NCBI RefSeq assembly: GCF_003415675.1
Contig: NZ_QFZK01000006.1
Coordinates: forward strand, 1 to 64,000
DNA: 64,000 nt
Direction of reading: 5' to 3'
From: Rhodoferax lacus
GTDB lineage: Bacteria; Pseudomonadota; Gammaproteobacteria; Burkholderiales; Burkholderiaceae_C
The position numbers and the translations under genes are program-made. Under the pieces are notes generated by a model. The model saw only the letters and a list, made by a program, of their open reading frames with translations. It was not told the origin of the DNA and searched no databases. Positions 55,087-63,414 of this stretch are shown one piece after another (position 1 is the stretch's first letter; the number at the start of each line of letters is the position of its first letter).

Positions 55087-58000
55087 ATGCGCTTTTCACA
55101 CTTCTTTGTTAGAAGACCCATCTTCGCGATTGTCCTGTCTATTCTGCTGACCCTTGTCGGTGCGGTGGCAGCATTCAAGCTGCCCATATCGGAATTCCCG
55201 GAAATCGTTCCCCCCACGGTCACTGTCAAAGCGAGCTATCCAGGTGCCTCGGCCCAGGAAATTGCCGAAACGGTGGCCGCCCCGATCGAGCAGGAACTTA
55301 ACGGCGTCGATGGTATATTGTACCTGTCGTCCCAGTCGGTGGGCGATGGCAAGCTCACTATCAGTGTTGTCTTCAAGCCGGGCACCAATGTCGATGAAGC
55401 CCAATCCCTGGTGCAGAACCGCGTCTCCATTGCAGAGTCCCGCCTGCCCGAAGAGGTGCGTCGTCTGGGGGTTTCCATCAAGAAGGCCTCACCCGACCAA
55501 CTGATGGTGGTGATGTTTGTGTCGCCCAAGGGAACGCACGACCAGCAATACATTTCCAACTTTGTCAGCGGCAAGGTGAAGGATTCCCTGTCCCGCCTCG
55601 AAGGTGTGGGCGACATCTACACCCGGGGCGCCCGGGACTTTTCCATGCGCATCTGGCTGGACCCGTCCCGCGTTGCTACTTTGGGGCTTACGGCGCCCGA
55701 GGTGATTGCGGCTGTGCGGCGCGCCAATGTGCAGGTGGCAGCCGGTGTGCTGAACCAACCTCCTGCGGGCAGTGATGGTGCCTACCAGGTGCAGGTCCAG
55801 GCGCAAGGTCGCTTGCACGACGTCGAAGAATTCAAATCCATTGTGGTGGCCACTGCTGCCAACGGCGGCATGGTGCGCTTGCGGGATGTTGCCCGCGTGG
55901 AGATGGGCGCGCAGGACTACACAGAAAGCGGCTTTGTCGATGACCAGAACGCGGTCGCCTTCAGCATCAGCCAGAAGCCCGGATCGAACGCCCTGGCCAC
56001 TGCGGACCAGATACTCGCCCAACTGGAAAAGCTGAAGACCGAGTTCCCTGAGGATTTGGCCTTCCACGCCTACTACAACCCGACCGAATTCATCCGCGCG
56101 TCCATCGACAAAGTCAAAGACACGATATTCGAAGCCGCGGTTATGGTGAGCTTTGCCGTGCTGCTCTTTCTGGGCTCGTGGCGTGCTGCGGTGATACCCA
56201 TTTTGGCTATCCCGGTATCGCTGGTGGGCACCTTTGCGGTCATGGCCGGCCTGGGCTATTCGCTCAACACGCTGTCGCTCTTTGGCCTGGTGCTGGCGAT
56301 CGGCATCGTGGTGGACGATGCGATTGTGGTTGTCGAAAACGTGGAGCGCCACATAGAGGAAGGGCTCAGCCCCGCCGAAGCTGCCTGCCGCGGCATGAGT
56401 GAGGTGGGGTTCGCGCTCATTGCCATTGCGTTGGTGCTGGTTGCGGTGTTTGTTCCCACTGCATTTATCGATGGCATCTCGGGTATGTTCTACCGGCAGT
56501 TTGCCGTCACCATTGCAGCCTCTACCGTCATCTCTGCACTGGTGTCCCTGACACTGTCGCCAGCATTGGCAGCCATGCTGCTCAAGCCCAAACAGGCAAA
56601 GCACCAACAGGGTCTGGGTGGCAAATGGACAGAGGCCTTCAACCGCACGTTTGGCCGTCTGTCGGGCCGCTATGTCCAGTTGACGGGCTTTACCTTGTCA
56701 CGCCGCTGGCTCATGGTGCCCCTGTACCTCGCGCTGGTCGGACTGACGGGCTGGCGCCTGGCCGTTACGCCCACGGGCTTTGTGCCGCAGCTCGACCGGG
56801 GCTATGCCATCGTATCGATCCAGCTGCCACCGGGCTCCACGCTGGAGCGCACCACCGAAGTGGCGCATGAAGCCGCACAGCGCCTGCTCAAGCAAGCGGG
56901 CGTGGCACACACGGCAGCCTTTGCCGGGACCGACGGTGCCACCTTCACGTCGTCGCCCAATGCCGCCGTGATTTTTACGATCTTCAAAGACTTCAAAGAG
57001 CGTGCCCGGGACCAACTCGATGGCCCGGCGATGCTGGCCGCCATGCGCAAAACCCTGGCCCCTATCAGCAATGCACGGGTGATGGTGATACCGCCACCGG
57101 CAGTACGCGGTATCGGAACCGGTGGCGGATTCAAGCTGCAAATCCGTGATATCCGCGGCCAGGGTCCGCAAGCACTGCAGGCGGTGGCCCGTGACATCGC
57201 GGACAAAGCATCCAAGCTGCCATCGGTGGCAGGAGCCTTTACCCCCTTCAATGCCATGACGCCACAGATCAAGGTGGACGTGGACCGCAGCAAGTCCGCC
57301 ATGCTGGGCGTGAGCCCGGACCGGGTGAGTGAGGCTTTGCAAAGCTATATGGGATCCGTGTTCGTTAACGACATGAACCTGATGGGCCGGGTATGGCGTG
57401 TCACCGCCCAGGCCGATGCACCCTTCCGCCGCAACCAGGACGACCTGGCAGGCCTGCAGGTCCGCTCCAGCAACGGCGCCATGGTTCCCTTGGGTACTCT
57501 GGCAAGCTTTCAGCCAACCACTGCGCCTTACCGGGTGCCGCGCTACAACCTCTACCCCACGGCAGAGGTGCAGGGCAGCAGCAAGCCGGGATTTTCAACG
57601 GGCGAGACCATTGCTGCCCTGGAGACCATGCTGGATGCGCAGATGCCCGCTGGCTTCGACTACGAATGGACCGAGCTTGCGCTGCAGGAGAAGCAAGCCG
57701 GCAGCAGCACCTGGGTTGCACTGACGCTTGCCGTGCTGTTTGTCTATTTGCTACTGGCCGCGCTGTTCGAGAGCTGGTGGCTGCCACTGTCCGTGGTGTT
57801 GATTGTTCCCATGTGCATCCTGGCCGCGCTGGCAGGTGTCACCTGGAGAGGGCTGGACAACAATGTGCTGACCCAGATTGGCATTGTGGTGCTCATCGGA
57901 CTTGCCGCAAAAAATGCCATCCTGATTGTCGAATTTGCCCGCCAGGCGCATGCCGAGGGCGCAACGCCGCGTGAGGCTGCCCTTGCCGCTGCACGCTCCC

Positions 58001-58239
58001 GACTGCGGCCCATACTGATGACGTCTCTGGCCTTCCTGATGGGCTCCCTGCCGCTGGTCTTTTCCACCGGGCCCGGGGCTGAAATGCGCCAGTCCGTGGG
58101 CACTGCCGTCTTCTCCGGAATGATTGGCGTCACCCTCTTCGGTCTCCTCTTTACCCCTCTGTTCTTCACCCTGCTCACGCGAAAGAGCAGCAACGCGGTG
58201 GCCTCAACCTTGCCGCAGACTGCTGGAGTACAAGCATGA
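55087..58239 (+). CDS. RND multidrug efflux permease (MexF/AcrB family)
   Basis: 1050 residues, full length for the family. N-terminal FVRRPIFAIVLSILLTLVG, twelve transmembrane helices with two large periplasmic loops, the proton-relay region VLAIGIVVDDAIVVVENVER (paired Asp), and the second half GLAAKNAILIVEFARQ. It expels drugs or solvents from periplasm and inner leaflet through the tripartite assembly. It overlaps the outer-membrane gene by 4 nt (58236-58239). Specificity cannot be read from sequence. Confidence 0.95.
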   Translation: MRFSHFFVRRPIFAIVLSILLTLVGAVAAFKLPISEFPEIVPPTVTVKASYPGASAQEIAETVAAPIEQELNGVDGILYLSSQSVGDGKLTISVVFKPGTNVDEAQSLVQNRVSIAESRLPEEVRRLGVSIKKASPDQLMVVMFVSPKGTHDQQYISNFVSGKVKDSLSRLEGVGDIYTRGARDFSMRIWLDPSRVATLGLTAPEVIAAVRRANVQVAAGVLNQPPAGSDGAYQVQVQAQGRLHDVEEFKSIVVATAANGGMVRLRDVARVEMGAQDYTESGFVDDQNAVAFSISQKPGSNALATADQILAQLEKLKTEFPEDLAFHAYYNPTEFIRASIDKVKDTIFEAAVMVSFAVLLFLGSWRAAVIPILAIPVSLVGTFAVMAGLGYSLNTLSLFGLVLAIGIVVDDAIVVVENVERHIEEGLSPAEAACRGMSEVGFALIAIALVLVAVFVPTAFIDGISGMFYRQFAVTIAASTVISALVSLTLSPALAAMLLKPKQAKHQQGLGGKWTEAFNRTFGRLSGRYVQLTGFTLSRRWLMVPLYLALVGLTGWRLAVTPTGFVPQLDRGYAIVSIQLPPGSTLERTTEVAHEAAQRLLKQAGVAHTAAFAGTDGATFTSSPNAAVIFTIFKDFKERARDQLDGPAMLAAMRKTLAPISNARVMVIPPPAVRGIGTGGGFKLQIRDIRGQGPQALQAVARDIADKASKLPSVAGAFTPFNAMTPQIKVDVDRSKSAMLGVSPDRVSEALQSYMGSVFVNDMNLMGRVWRVTAQADAPFRRNQDDLAGLQVRSSNGAMVPLGTLASFQPTTAPYRVPRYNLYPTAEVQGSSKPGFSTGETIAALETMLDAQMPAGFDYEWTELALQEKQAGSSTWVALTLAVLFVYLLLAALFESWWLPLSVVLIVPMCILAALAGVTWRGLDNNVLTQIGIVVLIGLAAKNAILIVEFARQAHAEGATPREAALAAARSRLRPILMTSLAFLMGSLPLVFSTGPGAEMRQSVGTAVFSGMIGVTLFGLLFTPLFFTLLTRKSSNAVASTLPQTAGVQA

Positions 58240-59678
58240 AAGCACTTGCAATGCCTACCCTTGCTTTGCGCTGGTCCGTACTGTTGACCGCGAGCCTACT
58301 TGGGGCGTGTTCCAGCACCGCTCCTTACCACTCGCCGTCTTTGCAGGCCGATCAACTGACGACCTTGCCCTCCGCCCGTGCGGTAGGGGTGCTGGAGTCC
58401 GACACGCCCCTGGCGCTGTGGTGGACCCAACTGGGCGATGCGCAGCTGGATGCCCTGGTGCACCTGGCCTGGAAAAACAACTACGACCTGCGGGCCAGTG
58501 TGGCCCGGCTTGCTTCTTCACGCGAGCAACTGCAGGCAGCGCAGGGCGCACGCTTGCCGGGCGTCACCCTGGGCGCGGAGGCCAGCCATGTGCGACTCGC
58601 TGCGGTTGAAAGCCGCAGCGGTGTAGCCAGCATTGCGGACCCGGTGCAATGGCAGGCTTCGATGGCATGGGAGCTGGACCTCTTCGGGCGGGTCAGCCAC
58701 AGCATCGAAGCCGCCCAATTCTCTGCAGATGAGCGCGCAGCACTCAGTGACGACGTACGGCGCGCGATATTGGCCCAGGTGGTGGAGACCTATCTGGAAC
58801 TGCGTGGTGCGCAGATGGTGGCTGCGAACCTTCAGCAGCAACTGGCTATGCAGGAAGAGACACTGACGCTGATTCGCGCACGCGAACGTGCAGGCAGCGT
58901 TGCAGCGGTAGAGCGCATGCGCTACGAGGGGCAGATCCGGTTGGTGGGTTCGCGGTTGCCGGGTTTGCATGCACAGGAACGCGCGGCACGAAATCGCCTG
59001 GCAACCCTCACCGGTCAACGGCTGGACGCGCCCATGCTGGCCCTTTTGGATAGCCCGGTGCCGCTCCAACTGCCAAAGGCCATGCTGGCGGACGAGCCGG
59101 CACGCCTGTTGCTGCGCCGCCCCGATGTCCGGGCCGCCGAGCGGGCCATGGCCGTGGCCGCGGCGCGCGAGGGCATTGCACAGGCCGACCTCTTTCCCCG
59201 GGTCAGCCTGCTGTCCATGCTGGGTGGGGCCGGCATCGCTGGCGACTGGCTGGGCAGCGAGGCGGGGCGCTGGCGGCTGGGTGCCGGCCTTTCCTTTCCC
59301 TTGTTGGATGGGGGTGCACGGCGGGCACAATTGCGCGCGGCGGGGGCGGACATGCAGGTGGCCAGTGCCAACTTCGACAAGGTGGTTGCAGTCGCCCTGG
59401 AAGAAACCGATTCCGCACTCTCCAACTGGACCCAGGCGCGCAGGCGCAACGAGGACCTGAACACGGCCCACAGCCTGACGCAGGAGAGCGCCCGTCTGAC
59501 GCGCATCCGTTACCAGGAGGGTGCCGAGAGTCTGCTGGGCGTTTTGGAGGCGGATCGCACGGCCCTGGCTGCCAATGAGCAAGTTGCGCTCGCCCGGCGG
59601 GATCTGGCCATCGCCACCGCACGCTGTTACGTTGCCATGGCGGGTGGTCTGGACGTTGCGGAGGTCACTAAACAATGA
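58236..59678 (+). CDS. NodT-family outer-membrane efflux lipoprotein
   Basis: 480 residues. Lipobox LLGACSS (about residue 25), then the duplicated TolC-like repeat (LALWWTQLGDAQLDALVHLA; LLLRRPDVRAAERAMAVAA; SFPLLDGGARRAQLRAAGAD). It forms the outer-membrane exit for the RND pump. Both neighbours overlap it by 4 nt, which confirms a single operon. Confidence 0.94.
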   Translation: MKALAMPTLALRWSVLLTASLLGACSSTAPYHSPSLQADQLTTLPSARAVGVLESDTPLALWWTQLGDAQLDALVHLAWKNNYDLRASVARLASSREQLQAAQGARLPGVTLGAEASHVRLAAVESRSGVASIADPVQWQASMAWELDLFGRVSHSIEAAQFSADERAALSDDVRRAILAQVVETYLELRGAQMVAANLQQQLAMQEETLTLIRARERAGSVAAVERMRYEGQIRLVGSRLPGLHAQERAARNRLATLTGQRLDAPMLALLDSPVPLQLPKAMLADEPARLLLRRPDVRAAERAMAVAAAREGIAQADLFPRVSLLSMLGGAGIAGDWLGSEAGRWRLGAGLSFPLLDGGARRAQLRAAGADMQVASANFDKVVAVALEETDSALSNWTQARRRNEDLNTAHSLTQESARLTRIRYQEGAESLLGVLEADRTALAANEQVALARRDLAIATARCYVAMAGGLDVAEVTKQ

Positions 59679-60523
59679 CTGCGTCCACGCGATCAGTGGG
59701 TCCATTGCCAACTGGCGGCAACAGGATCCAGCACGTATCTGCAGTGATCCCTGTCAAAGGGTTCGGTGCCGAATCGGCAATAGCCCTACGCAAACTGCAT
59801 GATGTCTGGACAAAGCTGTCAGCGACGGTCTCTGCGCATGTGCAGCTCAGTGCAAAGCGCATACGCATCACCTTCAGTGGCGTGGATGTTGCTGCCTTTG
59901 TCCGGATTGGCGCGGCACAGCTACCCGGAAACTGGATCAAGTTGTTTGTGCCAACGGCAGCAGGCGGCAGTGTAGGCCGCGCCTACACCCTGCGAGCACT
60001 CGATCTCGAAGCGGGGACGTTTGATGTGGACTTTGTCATTCACAACACGGGTGCCGTTTCGTTGTGGGCGCAAGCTGCACAAGTGGGTGATGCAGTCACC
60101 TTCGCCGGTCCGCGCGACGGCGGTTTCAGCTTGCCCTCCCATACGCAGCGGCTACTGTTAATTGGCGACGCCACTTCCCTGTCTGCTATCCAGGCGATCC
60201 TGACCCATGTGTCTTCCGACCTGCCTGTTGACGTAGTGATTGCGGTGGAGCACCCGGGTGACCGTGAGGCGCTGGTCGCAGGACCTCAAGTGCACATGAA
60301 TTGGGTGTGCTCTCCAGATGAAGCATCAGGTGAATCGGATGAACTGCAAAGCATCTTGAATAGCCTGCCCATTTCCTTGGGCCCTTGCCAGGTCTGGATG
60401 GCCGGCGAGTCGCGCACCGTGGTGGCGGCACGCAAACTGCTGAGCGAAAGATGGCCTATGGAAGAAGCCCGGATTCATTCAAAAATCTATTGGAAGCGCG
60501 GAACCGCCCATTTCCGAACCTAG
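59675..60523 (+). CDS. Siderophore-interacting-protein-like FAD reductase
   Basis: 282 residues. ViuB/SIP-type flavoprotein: FAD-binding GRAYTLR, FVIHNTGAVSLWAQAAQVGD, and GPRDGGF, then the NAD(P)-binding half beginning LLLIGDATSLSAIQAIL. Such enzymes reduce ferric siderophores or other substrates with NAD(P)H. Its start overlaps the outer-membrane gene stop. In this operon it could reduce an exported or toxic compound, or restore iron/redox balance; this is inference. Confidence 0.88.
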   Translation: MTASTRSVGPLPTGGNRIQHVSAVIPVKGFGAESAIALRKLHDVWTKLSATVSAHVQLSAKRIRITFSGVDVAAFVRIGAAQLPGNWIKLFVPTAAGGSVGRAYTLRALDLEAGTFDVDFVIHNTGAVSLWAQAAQVGDAVTFAGPRDGGFSLPSHTQRLLLIGDATSLSAIQAILTHVSSDLPVDVVIAVEHPGDREALVAGPQVHMNWVCSPDEASGESDELQSILNSLPISLGPCQVWMAGESRTVVAARKLLSERWPMEEARIHSKIYWKRGTAHFRT

Positions 60524-60571
60524 ATGCTTGCACCCGCAATAGCTTCCTCTCCCTCACACCCCAAGGACACC

Positions 60572-61276
60572 ATGAATAACCTGACGGCCTTTCCCATCAC
60601 CCACAAATGGCCCGCCACCAGGCCTGACCAGATTCAGCTCTACTCCTTGCCCACGCCCAATGGCGTCAAGGTGTCCATCATGCTGGAAGAAACCGGGCTG
60701 CCGTATGAGGCGCATCTGGTGGACTTTGCGAGCAAGGACCAGTTCAGCGCGGAGTTCCTCTCGCTCAACCCCAACAACAAAATCCCCGCCCTGCTGGACC
60801 CCAACGGGCCAGGGGGTCGCCCGCTGGCCCTGTTTGAGTCGGGCGCCATCCTGCTCTATCTGGCCGAGAAGACCGGGCAGTTGCTGCCCGCTGACCCTGC
60901 CCAGCGCTACGAGACGATCCAGTGGCTGATGTTTCAGATGGGAGGCATTGGCCCGATGTTTGGGCAGCTGGGTTTCTTCCACAAGTTTGCCGGCAAGGAC
61001 TATGAAGACAAACGCCCGCGTGACCGCTATGTGGCGGAGTCTCAGCGCTTGCTCGGCGTACTGAACGCGCGCCTGGCAACACGCAGCTGGATCATGGGTG
61101 ACACGTACACCATCGCTGACATCGCCATCTTCCCCTGGGTGCGCAACCTGGTCGGTTCTTACAACGCGGGTGAGTTGGTGGGCATGCAGGACTTTCCCTG
61201 GGTGCTGCGCAGCCTGGGCCACTTCGTTGCCAGGCCGGCGGTTGCACGGGGCCTGGATATTCCAAAACGCAGCTAA
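60572..61276 (+). CDS. Glutathione S-transferase, Nu class (YfcG/YghU-like)
   Basis: 234 residues. The N-terminal thioredoxin fold has the Nu-class TPNGVKVSIMLEE segment and NPNNKIPAL cis-proline loop, then LFESGAILLYLAEKTG; the helical C-terminal half contains WLMFQMGGIGPMFGQ and IADIAIFPWV. Nu-class enzymes show disulfide-bond oxidoreductase activity with glutathione. The start at 60572 has AAGGA upstream. It closes the efflux operon, with glutathione reductase close by, which points to electrophile or disulfide stress. Confidence 0.92.
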   Translation: MNNLTAFPITHKWPATRPDQIQLYSLPTPNGVKVSIMLEETGLPYEAHLVDFASKDQFSAEFLSLNPNNKIPALLDPNGPGGRPLALFESGAILLYLAEKTGQLLPADPAQRYETIQWLMFQMGGIGPMFGQLGFFHKFAGKDYEDKRPRDRYVAESQRLLGVLNARLATRSWIMGDTYTIADIAIFPWVRNLVGSYNAGELVGMQDFPWVLRSLGHFVARPAVARGLDIPKRS

Positions 61277-61428
61277 CCAGTGGCCAAGAAAATAGCCTCA
61301 GAGCAGCCCATCCAACAACTGGGTTTGGTGCTGCGCGTAGAACGCGCGCCGGCAGGCACCATGTCCATAGCTGTATCCGCTGCAATGGCAACCCCATGCT
61401 TTTGATGAGGCGTCAACTGCATCCATGA

Positions 61429-61474
61429 AGTGCAGCCAGAGCGCCTTCCGCAATGGGCGCCAGGGAAATACGAT
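61429..61474 (+). promoter_or_regulatory. Shared promoter/operator box, copy 3 (DUF2917-gor unit)
   Basis: AGTGCAGCCAGAGCGCC leads into TTCCGC (61446-61451), then 17 nt and TACGAT (61469-61474), identical in layout to the copies at 48521 and 51746. The leader to ATG 61557 is about 75 nt, longer than in the other two. The preceding 61277-61428 stretch shows no supported gene. Confidence 0.75.
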
Positions 61475-61556
61475 TCAGACATAGACATTGCGCAGCGCGC
61501 AAGCAATCCAAATTATGTGGCCCATACCAGGCCATAGCCAACATCAGGAGCCCACC

Positions 61557-61976
61557 ATGCACCCAAATACGTACAAGCCTGCGCCTTCCGTTCCCTGGTC
61601 CATGGTCAGGGGCGATGTGCAATTCATCTGTCCGGAAGCAGCGGGCGTTTTGCGGGTGACATCCGGGCGCGCCTGGGTCACCTTGAATCCGGCAACGGAG
61701 TTTCCGCCTCCCCGCTGGTGCCCCGACATTGAACCAGGGGACATATTCATGGGTCCTGGAAGAGGTTTGACCTTGCATGCCAGACAACGGGTACTCATCG
61801 AATCATGGCCCGTTGGTAGCGGCAAAAGCTCCGATCTGATTTGGGAAGATGCCAAAGCGCATCAGGGCAATGACCGGTGGCAAGATGCGGTGCTGCAGTC
61901 TGCGTCTCGGGTCGTTCGCAGTGCGAAGCAGTTGGCAGTGGCGCTACGCATTCAACGCATTCCCAATCAGCACTAA
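61557..61976 (+). CDS. DUF2917 family protein
   Basis: 139 residues. A small beta-rich cupin-like domain (about 20-85) shows the DUF2917 pattern VLRVTSGRAWVTLN, DIEPGDIFMGPGRG and HARQRVLIESW. The C-terminal region (about 95-139) is helical and basic. DUF2917 is frequent in Burkholderiales and has no established function. CAGGAG precedes ATG 61557. It lies 13 nt upstream of the glutathione reductase and shares its promoter. Confidence 0.87.
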   Translation: MHPNTYKPAPSVPWSMVRGDVQFICPEAAGVLRVTSGRAWVTLNPATEFPPPRWCPDIEPGDIFMGPGRGLTLHARQRVLIESWPVGSGKSSDLIWEDAKAHQGNDRWQDAVLQSASRVVRSAKQLAVALRIQRIPNQH

Positions 61977-61989
61977 TCGGAGGCAAAAA

Positions 61990-63372
61990 ATGAACGCTTA
62001 TGACTACCAACTCTTTGTCATCGGTGGCGGCTCCGGTGGGGTGCGTGCTGCGCGCATTGCCTCCAGCCTGGGCGCACGTGTGGCCATCGCAGAGAGCTAC
62101 CGCTATGGCGGAACCTGCGTCATTCGTGGGTGCGTGCCCAAAAAACTGCTGGTCTACGCGGCGCACTATGCAGAAGACTTTGCCGACGCCCATGGCTTCG
62201 GCTGGAGCGTGCCACCCGCTGCATTTTCATGGCCCCGCTTGATTGCAGCCAAGGACAAGGAAATCTCCCGCCTGAGTGGGCTGTACGAGAACAACCTGCT
62301 TGGCTCGAACGTCAGCACCTTGTACGGCAACGCACGCCTGGTGGACCCGCACACGGTGGAGATCAACGGCCAGCGCATGACCGCCGAGCACATCCTGATC
62401 GCCACCGGTGGCACCCCTTTCATACCCGAGGTCCCTGGAATAGAGCACGCCATCACCTCCAACGAAGTCTTTGATCTTCCTGACCTGCCGCGCCGCGTGC
62501 TGATCGTGGGTGGAGGCTACATCGCGGTGGAATTTGCGGGCATCCTCAACGGGCTGGGCGCGCAAGTCACCCTGTGCTACCGGGGTGAGCAGGTGCTGCG
62601 GGGATTTGATGATGACGTGCGCGCGCACCTGCAGGCCGAGATGGTCAAGAAGGGCATCACCCTGCGGCTGCACCAGGATGTGGCCCGCATTGAAAAACTG
62701 CCCGATGGTTCGCTCAGCGTGGGCTTTGCCGATGCCGCCGCACGGTGCCTGGTGGTGGATGCAGTCCTGTATGCCACGGGACGTGTCCCCAACACGCAAG
62801 GCCTGGGCCTGGAGGCGGTTGGCGTGGCCCTGGATGGTTCTGGCGGTGTAAAAGTAGATGCCTTCGGAAAAACCAACGTGGACAGCATTCACGCCGTGGG
62901 CGATGTCACCAACCGCATTGCACTCACCCCGGTGGCCATCCGGGAGGGCGCGGCACTCGCACACACGCTGTTCGGCCCCACGCCGCTTGCCGCAGACCTC
63001 ACCACCGTGCCTTCTGCGGTCTTCAGCCAGCCGCCCGTGGGCACAGTAGGACTGACCGAAGCGCAGGCGCTCGCGCAATGCGGTGCGATTGATGTCTACA
63101 CCAGCACGTTCAAGAATATGCGCCACACCCTGTCGGGACGGGACGAGCGCACCCTCATGAAGCTTATTGTGGACAGCGCTAGCCAGCGCGTGCTGGGCGC
63201 CCACATGGTGGGCAGCGATGCGCCGGAGATCATCCAGGGCCTGGCGATTGCTATCCGCATGGGCGCCACCAAGGCCGACTTCGATGCGACCGTGGCGCTA
63301 CACCCTACGGCGGCGGAAGAGTTTGTGACCATGCGCGACAAGGTGACCAAAACAGCCACGCCCTCTGCATGA
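61990..63372 (+). CDS. gor: Glutathione-disulfide reductase
   Basis: 460 residues. FAD site VIGGGSGGVRAARIA, redox-active disulfide GGTCVIRGCVPKK, NADP-binding GGGYIAVEFAGIL with downstream Arg, second FAD motif SIHAVGDVTNR, and the C-terminal catalytic HPTAAEE. It regenerates reduced glutathione with NADPH in the cytoplasm, matching the adjacent glutathione S-transferase. GGAGGC upstream of 61990 fixes the start; the longer open frame overlaps the DUF2917 gene. Confidence 0.95.
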   Translation: MNAYDYQLFVIGGGSGGVRAARIASSLGARVAIAESYRYGGTCVIRGCVPKKLLVYAAHYAEDFADAHGFGWSVPPAAFSWPRLIAAKDKEISRLSGLYENNLLGSNVSTLYGNARLVDPHTVEINGQRMTAEHILIATGGTPFIPEVPGIEHAITSNEVFDLPDLPRRVLIVGGGYIAVEFAGILNGLGAQVTLCYRGEQVLRGFDDDVRAHLQAEMVKKGITLRLHQDVARIEKLPDGSLSVGFADAAARCLVVDAVLYATGRVPNTQGLGLEAVGVALDGSGGVKVDAFGKTNVDSIHAVGDVTNRIALTPVAIREGAALAHTLFGPTPLAADLTTVPSAVFSQPPVGTVGLTEAQALAQCGAIDVYTSTFKNMRHTLSGRDERTLMKLIVDSASQRVLGAHMVGSDAPEIIQGLAIAIRMGATKADFDATVALHPTAAEEFVTMRDKVTKTATPSA

Positions 63373-63381
63373 CAGACTTCC

Positions 63382-63414
63382 CCGGTGCAGCCCTCAGAGT
63401 CAGGACTGCACCGG
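63382..63414. terminator. Hairpin between convergent gor and DJ-1/PfpI genes
   Basis: Perfect 9-nt arms CCGGTGCAG (63382-63390) and CTGCACCGG (63406-63414) around a 15-nt loop. The right arm overlaps the last codons of the minus-strand gene. No T-tract follows, so this is at best a bidirectional barrier. Confidence 0.45.

Noticed and set aside
61273..61506. Minus-strand open frame in the gap before the DUF2917 gene
   Set aside because: It runs through the shared promoter box, has no ribosome site or domain, and is Ser/Cys-rich; at most a decayed fragment.
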